Assembly (NCBI RefSeq): GCF_000682755.1
Contig: NZ_AWFF01000024.1
Coordinates: forward strand, 1 to 64,000
DNA: 64,000 nt
Reading direction: 5' to 3'
Source of the DNA: Hyphomonas beringensis
Lineage (GTDB): Bacteria > Pseudomonadota > Alphaproteobacteria > Caulobacterales > Hyphomonadaceae
The stretch's first letter is position 1; each line of letters begins with the position of its first letter. The notes below the pieces were generated by a model. It searched no databases and was not told the DNA's origin. It saw only the letters and a program-made list of their open reading frames with translations. Shown in pieces: positions 54,092-63,289 of the stretch. The position numbers were made by a program, and so were the translations under genes.

Positions 54092-57000
54092 TTACTGCCC
54101 TCCCCCCACAGAGCCTGGCGCAGCGCTGATCGTGACGCGGCCCGCCTTGGATCGTGCAAACACTTCCGGGCGGTACATGTCCTCAGCCACAACACCGGGC
54201 ATTGCAAAGTCACCCGGCGTTACAGCCCGCACGACATAAGCCAGCGTCACCGCGTCAGCATAGACATTCACTGCCGCGACATAGCGGTCATCCTGGGCCT
54301 GTGCGGTCTGCGCATGAGCCAACCTGCCCAGATACGCGAAAGCCCCGGAGTTTCCATACTCCTGCTCGCCATCCGCCGGCCGCAACACGGTCTCGATCTC
54401 GAAACCGGCCGGTAGCAGGTCTGCCACGATCACAGGGTTCAGGCGGCGCTCCTGCGGGGTTACCCGCATACGAACTACCAATTGGTCACCCTGCTGGACC
54501 CGTGACAAGTTCACCTTTCCGCCCGTCAGCGTGTAATAGGTCTTGTCTACACGCAGATCAGATGATGCGGGAGGCGGAGCAGACTCCGGCGCGCCGGTCA
54601 CCAGCACGGTGCGGAACATCGGCGCCTTGCCTTCCAGTGTGAAGGTAACGTCTTCGCTCGCCTGGGCTTCCGTCAGAGCGTATTGGCGCTCATTATTATT
54701 GCCGCGGCCAAGGCCTTTCACGTCCAGCTTGAAGCCTTCGGCACCCTTGTTCAGAGCATTGACGGCCAGCAGGGCAAATGCCTTCTCCTGGGTCGTCATC
54801 TGGCTCGGGTCCGGAGCATCCTCACCCAGCTTCTTGGCCAGGCTCTCGACGTCATCCAGCATTCCGGCTTCAGATGCGAGCGCCAGAATGGCGGCCTCAT
54901 CCCGCAGTGGCGTCTGGTAATAGTCGCCTGTATTGTCATAGCCGATGCCATCCATGGCAGCCTTGAAGGCGGACGAAGCGCGGGCGCGGTCCCCCAGCAT
55001 GGCCAGTGCCGCGCCTATATGGGCACGTGCGAGCGGGCTGTCGATATTGCGCAGCTCACGATCGTGCAGATAACGCAGACGGGAAACGTCCGCCTTGCCT
55101 GCCTTGGCCAGCACATAGAGCGCGTAGGCCGAGGAGCGCTGCATCAGCTTTTCTGTCGTATCGTTGGAATAACGGCTCTCATAGACATCCGTGTCATAGC
55201 CATAGACGCGCCACGCATCGCCCGTGGAGACCGCCCGAAGGGCGCCATAGGCACGGTCGAGCGCTTCATTCGGCACTGCATAGCCAGCCTGCTGCGCCCG
55301 ATAGACGAAGTCAGTGACATAAGCACCGAGCCATGGAGAGGCATACCCATCCCCTTCTCGCCACAGGCCAAAGGCGCCATCCGAGCTTTGGCGGTTCAGC
55401 ACCGTATTCACGGCTTCCTGGATACGTGTCGTCGCATCATCCTTTGAGCCCTTGGCGCCCATGGCCACCAATTGCTCTGAATAGAGCAGCGGCAAGGCGC
55501 GGCTGGTGGTCTGCTCTGTGCAGCCATAGGGATACCGGTCCAAAGACGCATAGAGCGTGGCCGGGTCCATCGGCAGCGTTGAGAACCCAACACTGATGCT
55601 GGAAGAACCGGGCACATAGCCCTGCAGCAGGTCCGCACTCACCGTGTACGTATCACCGGGCTGCATCAGCTGTTTGGTGACCCGCGTTTCCGGCAGATAG
55701 GGAGACCGCGTCTGGATCTGATAACTGCGTTCCGTCGAGTATTTGTCAGGCCCGCTTACAGCAAGCATCAGCGTAGAAATGCCCTCACTCTCTGCTTCGA
55801 TGCGAACTGGCACGTCAGCGCGCTTGCCTGTTTCAATGCTACGCGTGAGGCGTCCATCGGCGATTTTGACAGTACCTTCCTCTGTAATCGTCGCAGAGAA
55901 TTCACCGCTATCGAGTTCTACATTGTCGATGCTGGCCGTCATCATCGCCTCGTCACCTGGTGCCAGGAAGCGCGGCATGATCAGGTCCGATGGCGCCTTA
56001 TCGCGCACGATCATGCTGGACTCGGCAGAGCCAAGGCCGTTTTTCGACCAGGCAACCGCCATCAGGCGCAACTCGCCATTGAATTCCGGCAGGTCAAACC
56101 GAACGCGTGCCTTGCCGGAGCGGCCGATATCCACGAGGCCGGAGAACAGGGCGACAGATTTCACCGGTACAACGGAGAGGCCTTCACCGCCTAACTGGTC
56201 ACCGCCCGAGCGGACTTCGGCAGGCAGTCCCATGTTCGGGTCCAGCAGACGTCCATAGTCGTCATACATCTCAACGCCCAGCGCCTTCTTGCCATAATAA
56301 TAGCTGACAGGGTCAGGACTCTTGAACTTGGTGAGGCGCAGAATGCCCTCATCGACTGCAGCCAGGGTGAGATAGACAGGCTCACGCGGCCCACCTTCAA
56401 ATTCCACCTCGACCACTTGCTCGCCTACTGGACGTACGACATCCGGCGCCTTGATGGTCATGCCGAATGTGCGCGACTCCATATTCACGGGAATGTGGGT
56501 GACACCAATCGCGCGGCGTGGCTTGGCCTGAAGGATGGGATCACGCTCTGTATAGACTGACACCATCACATAGGCACCTTCTCCCCACTCCTCCGTCACA
56601 GGCAGGGTTACATTTGCGCCCTGCTCACCCACTGCCAGGTTCTGCACAGACAATACGCGATCCGTAGCGACAACAATTTGGGCCTGTCCCGCATAGGGCG
56701 GAATGATCGTGATGTCGGCACTCTTGCCCGGGCCCGGCGCCTTGTCAGGGCCAAGCACACGGACACGGTCCGGGGCCTCAATGCCATCTTCCGACACGCG
56801 GCCACCCCAGCCGACATAGAAATCATCGCTGGCAGAAACGTTGGAATGCGCCTCCGTACCTTCCACGACCAGTTCATGGCTGCCCCAGTCGAGCCCGCTG
56901 ACGCGGATCTCAGCAGAGCCACCTTCCGGCGTCGTCACGATGCCTTCATTGACCTTCGTGACAGTACGCGACCGGCGCCAGCGCCAGCGATCTCCATCAC

Positions 57001-59068
57001 GATACCAGTCATAGTGATAATCAACCGCCAGAAGTTTCCATGTTAGCCGCTGGGCAATCGCCTTTCCGGCATCGTTCATTGCAACAACTTCGTAAGAGGC
57101 ATCCTTGCCCTCTTCGACGGACCGGTCAAAGCCGGGTTTCAGGCCGACATAGAGCCGTTCGGGACGATAAGGAATCCGCACACTTTCCGTAACGGCGCGA
57201 CCACCGGGCTCCAACACGCTGATAACTGCGTTGATGCGCAGCGGACGTCCGGCATTGCTGCCAGCATTGCCTGGCGCGATCTGAACTGTTGCGACGCCCG
57301 CCCCGTCCGTTGTCGTATCATCCATTTCGAGAATACGCTCATGGAAGCTCTGATCATGGCGGCCAAAGCTGAAATCCTTGAAATCGGGGAACGGATTTGG
57401 CGCCGCTTCGACACGCGCTTCAGACTTGACCGTCAGGCCTGCGCCCGGCGCGCCATAGAGGAAGCGCGAAGACACTTCCACAGCACGTGTCTGGCCAAGC
57501 TTCAGCGGCGTATCCGTGTCCGTCTCAAGATCGACAGCAATACGCTGCGGGACGAAATCCTCAACCGAGAAATTGACGGAGCCGGATGCGCCCGAAACAC
57601 CGTCGACTTCCACCGTCGCACGCCACTGGCCGCGGGATGCCCCCTTGTCCAGTTCATAGCTATGCAGCACGGCGGAGGCTTCCGGGTCATCGAACCGGAA
57701 TTTGTCGGCAACCAGGCCATTCGGACGATAGATTACCAGATAGCCTGAGCGGTCCTCAATCGCCTTGCCCGTGTGGTCACGCAGCAGGCCTGTCAGTTGA
57801 ACCGTCTCACCCGGGCGGTAGATGCCTCGCTCGGTGTAGAGATAGGCGTCAATCAGACCCGGTGCCCGGCGCCCGCCAACGGCATATTCCGAAAGATCCA
57901 CAGGCGCGCGGGTAAGATCCAGCACAGCCAGTTCACCCTTGGCGCTATAGGCCATGACGAGTTTGGGGGCCATATTGCCCTGCCCGTTCGTGATCGGAGC
58001 ATCAAAGGTGACGTGGCCCATCTCATCACTGCGAGCCTCTGCCAGAACATCATTGTTCATGGCGACCAGTTGCACCGTCGTGTCTGGCACAGGGCGGCCA
58101 TCCTTCAAGGAGCGCAGCGTCAGGTCCAGGCCATTGCTACCCTGATAGGCCGTTATGGCCAGGTCAGTCATCATGATCCAGCGGCTGGAAGAGGCTGGCG
58201 GCCCTTCCGCGCTACTCAGGTCGGCGGCATCCTCGACATGTACATAATAGACGCCGGGCTCGAGCGTGCCGATCACATCCTGCAGAGGAAAGACTGTTAC
58301 AACCGGGGCATTCTGCTCATTCGCGATCTGCATAGTGCCATTGAACAATTCTTCTGCGACATCACTGGGATCGTCTTCGCCCCAATTATAAGCATAACGG
58401 CCTTGCGCCGTTGTCTGCCCTTCAGAGATATTCTTGAAGGCCAGTGCGCGGTCATTGATGCGGGATACGGTGACCTTCACCTCATCCACATTCACCGTTT
58501 CAATAGGCAGGCCATCCGCGTCTTCGCGCGGCAGGATGATCCCTGCGCCCTTGAAGCCGACATAAGGCGGACGATCCGCAAAATCGATTGGAACGGTTTC
58601 GTCCCGCTTCAGCGTCCGTCCGTCTGCTGCCGGCAGGCCGGAGAGCAGCTTGGCCGTACGCTCGCTGCCAAAGGTCAGGCCACCCACGCAAAGCTCACGT
58701 CCTTCGACGCTGAGCGCCGGGCGAAATGCCGGACGGAACTCGACATAAGGAGAATAGTCCGCCTCCGGATCAAGCGGCGCAGAGAAGACAAAGCAAGCCA
58801 GCGGCTGCTCTGTCGAAGTATCGATCCGGTACCTGAAATAGGTGAAGTCCTGCTCTGTGGCTTCCCGGGCTTTCTGACGCCGCGCCTCACGCTGGCGCGC
58901 GGCGACATTGTCTGCCGAAGAGCGCGTTACGATGCTGCCTTGATCAGATTGTGCAGGATCAGGAGCCGATTTGTCCTTGCCGCCTCCACACGCAGCAAGA
59001 ATGGCGATCATGAAAGCGGCTAACACCGCCCGGCCCGAACCCCACTTGCCCGATTGTTTATGCGACAT
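54092..59068 (-). CDS. yfhM: Thioester alpha-2-macroglobulin-like lipoprotein
   Basis: A 1658-residue lipoprotein (Leu-Ala-Ala-Cys, Cys23) of the bacterial alpha-2-macroglobulin family. Repeated MG beta-domains fill about 90-1100. The thioester motif Cys-Thr-Glu-Gln is intact at Cys1183 (codon 55520-55522) within a helical thioester domain, and a C-terminal receptor-like beta domain follows. It is thought to trap proteases that breach the outer membrane by covalent bonding, protecting the wall that PBP1C repairs. The start is the ATG at 59068, which begins the lipoprotein signal. Confidence 0.9.
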   Translation of the reverse strand: MSHKQSGKWGSGRAVLAAFMIAILAACGGGKDKSAPDPAQSDQGSIVTRSSADNVAARQREARRQKAREATEQDFTYFRYRIDTSTEQPLACFVFSAPLDPEADYSPYVEFRPAFRPALSVEGRELCVGGLTFGSERTAKLLSGLPAADGRTLKRDETVPIDFADRPPYVGFKGAGIILPREDADGLPIETVNVDEVKVTVSRINDRALAFKNISEGQTTAQGRYAYNWGEDDPSDVAEELFNGTMQIANEQNAPVVTVFPLQDVIGTLEPGVYYVHVEDAADLSSAEGPPASSSRWIMMTDLAITAYQGSNGLDLTLRSLKDGRPVPDTTVQLVAMNNDVLAEARSDEMGHVTFDAPITNGQGNMAPKLVMAYSAKGELAVLDLTRAPVDLSEYAVGGRRAPGLIDAYLYTERGIYRPGETVQLTGLLRDHTGKAIEDRSGYLVIYRPNGLVADKFRFDDPEASAVLHSYELDKGASRGQWRATVEVDGVSGASGSVNFSVEDFVPQRIAVDLETDTDTPLKLGQTRAVEVSSRFLYGAPGAGLTVKSEARVEAAPNPFPDFKDFSFGRHDQSFHERILEMDDTTTDGAGVATVQIAPGNAGSNAGRPLRINAVISVLEPGGRAVTESVRIPYRPERLYVGLKPGFDRSVEEGKDASYEVVAMNDAGKAIAQRLTWKLLAVDYHYDWYRDGDRWRWRRSRTVTKVNEGIVTTPEGGSAEIRVSGLDWGSHELVVEGTEAHSNVSASDDFYVGWGGRVSEDGIEAPDRVRVLGPDKAPGPGKSADITIIPPYAGQAQIVVATDRVLSVQNLAVGEQGANVTLPVTEEWGEGAYVMVSVYTERDPILQAKPRRAIGVTHIPVNMESRTFGMTIKAPDVVRPVGEQVVEVEFEGGPREPVYLTLAAVDEGILRLTKFKSPDPVSYYYGKKALGVEMYDDYGRLLDPNMGLPAEVRSGGDQLGGEGLSVVPVKSVALFSGLVDIGRSGKARVRFDLPEFNGELRLMAVAWSKNGLGSAESSMIVRDKAPSDLIMPRFLAPGDEAMMTASIDNVELDSGEFSATITEEGTVKIADGRLTRSIETGKRADVPVRIEAESEGISTLMLAVSGPDKYSTERSYQIQTRSPYLPETRVTKQLMQPGDTYTVSADLLQGYVPGSSSISVGFSTLPMDPATLYASLDRYPYGCTEQTTSRALPLLYSEQLVAMGAKGSKDDATTRIQEAVNTVLNRQSSDGAFGLWREGDGYASPWLGAYVTDFVYRAQQAGYAVPNEALDRAYGALRAVSTGDAWRVYGYDTDVYESRYSNDTTEKLMQRSSAYALYVLAKAGKADVSRLRYLHDRELRNIDSPLARAHIGAALAMLGDRARASSAFKAAMDGIGYDNTGDYYQTPLRDEAAILALASEAGMLDDVESLAKKLGEDAPDPSQMTTQEKAFALLAVNALNKGAEGFKLDVKGLGRGNNNERQYALTEAQASEDVTFTLEGKAPMFRTVLVTGAPESAPPPASSDLRVDKTYYTLTGGKVNLSRVQQGDQLVVRMRVTPQERRLNPVIVADLLPAGFEIETVLRPADGEQEYGNSGAFAYLGRLAHAQTAQAQDDRYVAAVNVYADAVTLAYVVRAVTPGDFAMPGVVAEDMYRPEVFARSKAGRVTISAAPGSVGGGQ

Positions 59069-59236
59069 GAAACCCTCTCCTTTGAGCTTTCTTACCGTTC
59101 TTACACATCTTCCGGGCGGCGCGAACAGGGCGCGATTGAGACAAATCAAAGAAAAACGCCTAAATTCCAGCCTCAATTGCCTTACAGGCCTATTCCGGTA
59201 CTTGCCAGCGATTGCGGGACAGGGAATGGATCATCC

Positions 59237-59599
59237 ATGTGGCTTTGGCGAATAGTCGGGATAATTGCTTTCGCACTGGGGGCGATTGGGCTGGTTTTGC
59301 CAGTCTGGCCAACCACAGTCTTCTGGATCGTTGCCGCGCTGGCCTTCGCGAAATCAAACCCGAGCTGGGCTGAATGGATCTATACCCGCCCCGGTATCGG
59401 CCCGCCCATAAAGACATTTCTGGAAACAGGCGCCTTGGCCCGTGAGGCCAAGATTGCGGCGCTGATCGGCATGGCATTTGCGGCGGCGCTTATCCTCGTG
59501 CTGGGGCATCACCACGCATGGCTTATGGCAGGCGGGCTCAGCCTGATCGGCATTGGCGCACTTTACGTCATCACGCGCAAACCGGTCCGCCCGGAATAA
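59237..59599 (+). CDS. DUF454 (YbaN-type) inner-membrane protein
   Basis: A 120-residue protein with a hydrophobic N-terminal hairpin (about 3-36, Leu-Pro-Val-Trp-Pro-Thr-Thr, the family's Leu-Pro-x-x-Pro-Thr-Thr-Pro-like motif), a short cytoplasmic loop with Ile-Lys-Thr-Phe, and two more helices (about 76-115). DUF454 proteins have no settled function. AGGGAATGGA precedes the ATG. It is divergent from the alpha-2-macroglobulin gene, 168 bases apart. Confidence 0.78.
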   Translation: MWLWRIVGIIAFALGAIGLVLPVWPTTVFWIVAALAFAKSNPSWAEWIYTRPGIGPPIKTFLETGALAREAKIAALIGMAFAAALILVLGHHHAWLMAGGLSLIGIGALYVITRKPVRPE

Positions 59600-59687
59600 C
59601 CCCTCCCCTCTTTCAGGTATGGACAGGCTTACTTTCAGCGAACTCATGCCTGGGGAAAGTCCTTTAACGGGCAGCAAACAAAAAATT

Positions 59688-59744
59688 AGTGACTGAACAT
59701 TCACTTGCCAAATTGTCGCCTTATTCAGTGAGCAAGCATTCGCT
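59688..59744 (+). promoter_or_regulatory. Paired TetR-type operators
   Basis: Two 18-base imperfect palindromes, AGTGACTGAACATTCACT (59688-59705) and AGTGAGCAAGCATTCGCT (59727-59744), share the pattern AGTGA-N4-(A/G)CATTC(A/G)CT. They lie 39 bases apart centre to centre and 53-92 bases before the desaturase start. Sites of this form are typical of TetR-family repressors of lipid genes. No TetR gene is adjacent. Confidence 0.6.
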
Positions 59745-59796
59745 CAATAAAAAGGCGAAAAGCCAATCAAGACGACATGCAAGAAGGAGACGGCTC

Positions 59797-60387
59797 ATGC
59801 CGGTCACGATTATACTCACTACCGCCAAATCCATGGCGTCCATCTTGGGCGGTCTGTTTTTCGCAGATCTGGTCTCAGGCCTTATCCACTGGTTTGAGGA
59901 TCGTTATGGCAACCCGAAATGGCCCATTCTGGGCCACACGATCCGGGCCAATCAGGAGCATCACTTCAAGCCACGCGACTTTCTCAGAGGCACCTTCTTC
60001 ACGCGCAATCGAGAAGTGGTTCTCCTTGGCATCATCTTCCTGGCCCTGTTCTGGGGGACCGGCACATTGAACTTGTTCACGGGCTCGGCTGTCTTTTTCG
60101 GTGTATTCGCCAACGAATTTCACCGCGCCGCGCATCGCAGCCCGAAAGAGAATGGCCGTCTCATCACGCTGGTGCAGAAGACAGGCCTCGCACAGTCCTT
60201 CAAACATCACGCGGCGCACCACCGCCAAGGCAAGGATACGCATTATTGCGTCATCACGAATTACGTGAACCCTGTGCTGGAACGTATCGGCCTGTTCCCG
60301 GCGCTTGAACGCGCAATCAAGGCGATCACAGGAAAAGTGCCCCGCCTCGATGAAAGCGTGAACCCGCGCTATCGCAAAGCTACTTGA
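59797..60387 (+). CDS. CarF/plasmanylethanolamine-desaturase-like membrane enzyme
   Basis: A 196-residue membrane protein of the Kua/TMEM189/CarF family. It carries the histidine-rich metal-binding set Gly-Leu-Ile-His-Trp, Gln-Glu-His-His-Phe, Asn-Glu-Phe-His-Arg-Ala-Ala-His and Phe-Lys-His-His-Ala-Ala-His-His, with hydrophobic helices at about 8-25 and 70-110. Characterised members form the vinyl-ether bond of plasmalogens. AAGGAG before the ATG at 59797 decides the start. The upstream paired operators suggest regulated expression. Whether this protein makes plasmalogen or desaturates another lipid is not known. Confidence 0.75.
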   Translation: MPVTIILTTAKSMASILGGLFFADLVSGLIHWFEDRYGNPKWPILGHTIRANQEHHFKPRDFLRGTFFTRNREVVLLGIIFLALFWGTGTLNLFTGSAVFFGVFANEFHRAAHRSPKENGRLITLVQKTGLAQSFKHHAAHHRQGKDTHYCVITNYVNPVLERIGLFPALERAIKAITGKVPRLDESVNPRYRKAT

Positions 60388-60478
60388 CCTCCCGCCCCGT
60401 CCTTCCCTGAGGGCGGGGATGTTCTTCGCGCGCAAAGGCCTTAGGGTCAGCGCGACATAAGAAAGAGGAAACGCACAA

Positions 60479-61252
60479 ATGGATCTGGGACTGACCGGAA
60501 AAGTTATCTTCGTCGCTGGCGCCAGCCGAGGCATCGGACTGGGGATTGTTGAGGCATGCCTGGCTGAAGGCGCGCGCGTCGCCATGGCGGCCCGTGGCCA
60601 GGAGAAGCTGGAACAGGAAGCTGCCCGTCTGGCGGAAACCTATGGCAAGGATGCGGTCTGGACCCGCGCTGGCGATCTAAGGGATCCTGATGTCGTTGAG
60701 AGCATGATTGCCGCCATTGAAGAAGACATGGGCCCTCTGTGGGGCGCGGTCGCCAATGTCGGCTTGCACCCCTGCCCGCCCGGTTTTGAAGTAGATGACA
60801 AAACCTGGGACGCGGGCCTGTCGCAAAACCTCAATTCCGCCTTCTATCTGGCCCGCTCTGCGCTGCGCCGGATGGACCCGCGCGGCGAAGGCTCTGTGCT
60901 CATGATTTCATCCATTGCCGGCCTAACCGGCCTCGGCACACCCCTCACCTATGGCACCTCGAAGGCCGCCATGAACCATTTGACCAAGGAACTCGCCCGC
61001 ATCTCCGGGCCGAAAGGCGTACGCATCAATGCCATCGCACCAGGCAATATCATCTTCCCGGACGGCGAGTGGGAAGAACGCGTCAATGGCGAGCGCGGCG
61101 ATGCGTGGAAACGCTGGATCAAGCGTGAAGTGCCGCTGCGACGGTTCGGCAAGCCTGAAGAGATCGGCAGCGCTGCCGCCTTCCTCCTCAGCCCTGCCGC
61201 AAGCTTCATCACTGGCACCATTATGCCGGTCGATGGCGGTCAGACCCGCTGA
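60479..61252 (+). CDS. SDR-family oxidoreductase
   Basis: A 257-residue classical SDR: Gly-Ala-Ser-Arg-Gly-Ile-Gly-Leu-Gly (14-22), Ala-Asn-Val-Gly (variant of Asn-Asn-Ala-Gly), catalytic Ser-Ser near 142 and Tyr-Gly-Thr-Ser-Lys near 157, and the C-terminal Gly-Thr-Ile-Met-Pro-Val-Asp-Gly-Gly. It resembles 3-oxoacyl-ACP reductases, but the substrate cannot be fixed. AGAGGAA precedes the ATG. It is 91 bases after the desaturase, with a weak GC hairpin (60391-60417) between them. Confidence 0.82.
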   Translation: MDLGLTGKVIFVAGASRGIGLGIVEACLAEGARVAMAARGQEKLEQEAARLAETYGKDAVWTRAGDLRDPDVVESMIAAIEEDMGPLWGAVANVGLHPCPPGFEVDDKTWDAGLSQNLNSAFYLARSALRRMDPRGEGSVLMISSIAGLTGLGTPLTYGTSKAAMNHLTKELARISGPKGVRINAIAPGNIIFPDGEWEERVNGERGDAWKRWIKREVPLRRFGKPEEIGSAAAFLLSPAASFITGTIMPVDGGQTR

Positions 61253-62254
61253 TCAGGACTCGAGCAGCGTAACGCGCCGGGCCGGGGCTTCCATTTCGCT
61301 CCGGCCAGCCGCTTCCATGCCCATCTGCCCCATCAGGGCGTCATCCTCGTCAAGCTCCGGATTGTCCGTCGTCAGCAGGCGGTCTCCAACGAAGATGGAG
61401 TTTGCCCCGGCGAGCAAGCACAGCGCTTGGCCCTCTTCGGTCATGCCTTCGCGGCCGGCCGACAGGCGCACCCAGCTTTTCGGGAACACGATGCGACAGA
61501 CCGCAATCGCCCGTGCCATTTCAATAACAGAGATCGCCGGACTCTGGCCGAGAGGCGTGCCTTCAATCGGCACCAGCATGTTAACCGGAACACTCTCCGG
61601 ATGCGGCGTCAGTTTGGACAGTTCATGGATCAGGCCGATGCGGTCTTCCCGGCTTTCGCCCATCCCCAGAATACCGCCGCAACAAAGTTTCAAGCCAGCT
61701 GTTCGCGCCTTTCCCAATGTCTCAAGGCGGTCATCATAGGTCCGCGTCGTGACGACTGAGCCATAATATTCCGGAGACGTGTCGAGGTTGTGATTGTAGT
61801 AATCGAGCCCGGCTGATTTCAGGGCCTCTGCCTGCCCCTCCTCCAGCATGCCCAGCGTCACGCAGGTTTCGAGACCTTCGGCTTTGACTGCCTCGATCAT
61901 CGCAGCCACTTTCGGAACGTCCCGCTGTTTCAGACTGCGCCAGGCTGCCCCCATGCAGAAACGGTCCGCGCCGTTTTCCTTTGCGCGGCGGGCTGCACTT
62001 ACCACGTCCTCCAACGGCGTCAGCTTTGAGGCCTCCAGGCCCGTGTCGAAATGTGCTGACTGGCTGCAATAGCCGCAATTTTCTGCACACCCACCTGTCT
62101 TGATCGACAGCAATTGCGATTTCTGAACTTTCCCATCCGGCCAGTTCGCCTGCTTAACACCCAGCGCCTTGGCCATCAGGCTATCCAGCGGCAGAGTGTA
62201 GAGATCGGCGATCTCTTCACGAGTCCAATTGTAGCGGGGCGATAGCTCAGTCAT
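61253..62254 (-). CDS. bioB: Biotin synthase
   Basis: A 333-residue radical-SAM enzyme that inserts sulfur into dethiobiotin. The cluster cysteines are Cys56, Cys60 and Cys63 (Cys-Ala-Glu-Asn-Cys-Gly-Tyr-Cys). Tyr-Tyr-Asn-His-Asn-Leu-Asp-Thr-Ser and Arg-Leu-Ser-Ala-Gly-Arg are also typical of BioB. The ATG at 62254 gives the usual length. No other biotin gene adjoins it. It is convergent with the SDR gene and divergent from the TVP38 gene. Confidence 0.95.
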   Translation of the reverse strand: MTELSPRYNWTREEIADLYTLPLDSLMAKALGVKQANWPDGKVQKSQLLSIKTGGCAENCGYCSQSAHFDTGLEASKLTPLEDVVSAARRAKENGADRFCMGAAWRSLKQRDVPKVAAMIEAVKAEGLETCVTLGMLEEGQAEALKSAGLDYYNHNLDTSPEYYGSVVTTRTYDDRLETLGKARTAGLKLCCGGILGMGESREDRIGLIHELSKLTPHPESVPVNMLVPIEGTPLGQSPAISVIEMARAIAVCRIVFPKSWVRLSAGREGMTEEGQALCLLAGANSIFVGDRLLTTDNPELDEDDALMGQMGMEAAGRSEMEAPARRVTLLES

Positions 62255-62385
62255 CAGGTCGTCCTCATTCAGATACGATACAGCTCCGGCTTGGTATCGA
62301 CGCCCGACTGCGCGATCAACTACTGTAGAAATTAACTTTGCGGCATATGCCCGGATGACGTAAATCAGCCGCAGATCCCCAGAGC

Positions 62386-63162
62386 ATGCCGATGGACACA
62401 CAACCAGCCCCCCGCAAAGTCATTGATGCGAACGCGAAGCGTGGCGCAATCATCGGCCTGATCGCCCTTCTGGTGATCGTAGGGCTGTTTGCGGTCGGCA
62501 AGATGGCAAATATTGTCGACGCGACCGCTTTGCAGACTTTCATGGACAATGTGGCCAGCAGCCCATGGGCCCTTCCTGCCATAGTCCTACTTTTTGTCGT
62601 CGGGGCTTTTCTTGGCGTGCCGCAATTTGCGCTCGTTGCCATTGCGGTGGCGGCGTTCGGACCATGGCTGGGCGCGTTCATGGCATGGATTGCCAACATG
62701 GTCTCTGGGGCGGTGACCTTCTATGCAGGCCGACTGGCAGGCGAGAAAGCCTTTCGGCGCTATGCAGGCGAGACAGCGAACCGGCTGTCCGGATTCGTGG
62801 GCCGCAATGCGATGATGACCAGCGCCATTGTCCGGAACGTACCGGCGGGCCCTGCCCTCATCGTGAACATGGCGTTCGGCGTCAGCCATGCGAAATTCCT
62901 GCATTACTGGGCCGGTCTGGCTGTGGGCATCATCCCGAAGATCGCCCTCATCGCCTTTGCCGGGCAAAGCCTTTTTGCGGCCTTCAAGGGCAACCCGCTT
63001 ACCGCAATTGCAGCGGCCGTCGCAGCTATCGGCGTTTATATCGCCATTGCCACATATGCCCGCGCCCGTATGCGTAAAAGCAGGCAATCTGTTGCATTGA
63101 TAGGGCAGAACGAGGTTGACACCAGCGCTCAGGCAGACGATGTAACGCCTTATGTGGAATAA
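62386..63162 (+). CDS. TVP38/TMEM64 (DedA-like) membrane protein
   Basis: A 258-residue protein with about five hydrophobic segments (21-42, 60-82, 88-112, 165-190, 205-228). It has the VTT-domain hallmark Gly-Ala-Phe-Leu-Gly-Val-Pro-Gln and a central Ile-Val-Arg-Asn-Val-Pro-Ala-Gly-Pro. Relatives are lipid scramblases or flippases. ATG codons at 62386 and 62392 are both possible. Its last codons contain the leuA leader promoter and the leader's start codon. Confidence 0.8.
   Translation: MPMDTQPAPRKVIDANAKRGAIIGLIALLVIVGLFAVGKMANIVDATALQTFMDNVASSPWALPAIVLLFVVGAFLGVPQFALVAIAVAAFGPWLGAFMAWIANMVSGAVTFYAGRLAGEKAFRRYAGETANRLSGFVGRNAMMTSAIVRNVPAGPALIVNMAFGVSHAKFLHYWAGLAVGIIPKIALIAFAGQSLFAAFKGNPLTAIAAAVAAIGVYIAIATYARARMRKSRQSVALIGQNEVDTSAQADDVTPYVE
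63116..63144 (+). promoter_or_regulatory. Promoter of leu leader/leuA
   Basis: TTGACA (63116-63121) and GATGTA (63139-63144) are 17 bases apart inside the TVP38 gene's last codons. The predicted transcript start, near 63151, is the base before the leader ATG at 63152. Confidence 0.45.
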
Positions 63163-63214
63163 TTTGCCCCTTCAACTACTGCTTACCGGCCCCTGGCCGG
63201 AGACGACTGCCTAA
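63152..63214 (+). CDS. Leucine-rich leu leader peptide
   Basis: A 20-codon frame that begins Met-Trp-Asn-Asn-Leu-Pro-Leu-Gln-Leu-Leu-Leu and ends with a TAA at 63212. Leu codons are TTG, CTT, CTA, CTG and CTT, mostly ones that are uncommon in this CTG-rich DNA, which is characteristic of leu leader peptides. It starts out of frame inside the TVP38 stop region and lies 75 bases before leuA. There is no Shine-Dalgarno; the predicted promoter would make it leaderless. A terminator-like stem follows. Confidence 0.68.
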   Translation: MWNNLPLQLLLTGPWPETTA

Positions 63215-63264
63215 GGTCAGCCGGGGCAGTCGCGCGGTCAGGGGTTCAAATTAGCCTGATTTTT
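63204..63264 (+). terminator. leu attenuator hairpins
   Basis: An eight-pair stem (63204-63211 with 63225-63232) overlaps the leader stop codon. It is followed by a shorter stem (63236-63242 with 63255-63261, five Watson-Crick and two G-U pairs) running into TTTTT at 63260-63264, 25 bases before the leuA ATG. This is the expected order of pause hairpin and terminator in an attenuator. Confidence 0.6.
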
Positions 63265-63289
63265 CACTCCCAGACCGGTCCCACAGAAA

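Noticed and set aside
60391-60417. Terminator after the CarF-like gene
   Set aside because: A seven-pair GC stem exists, but the following bases are not a T-run, so termination is uncertain.
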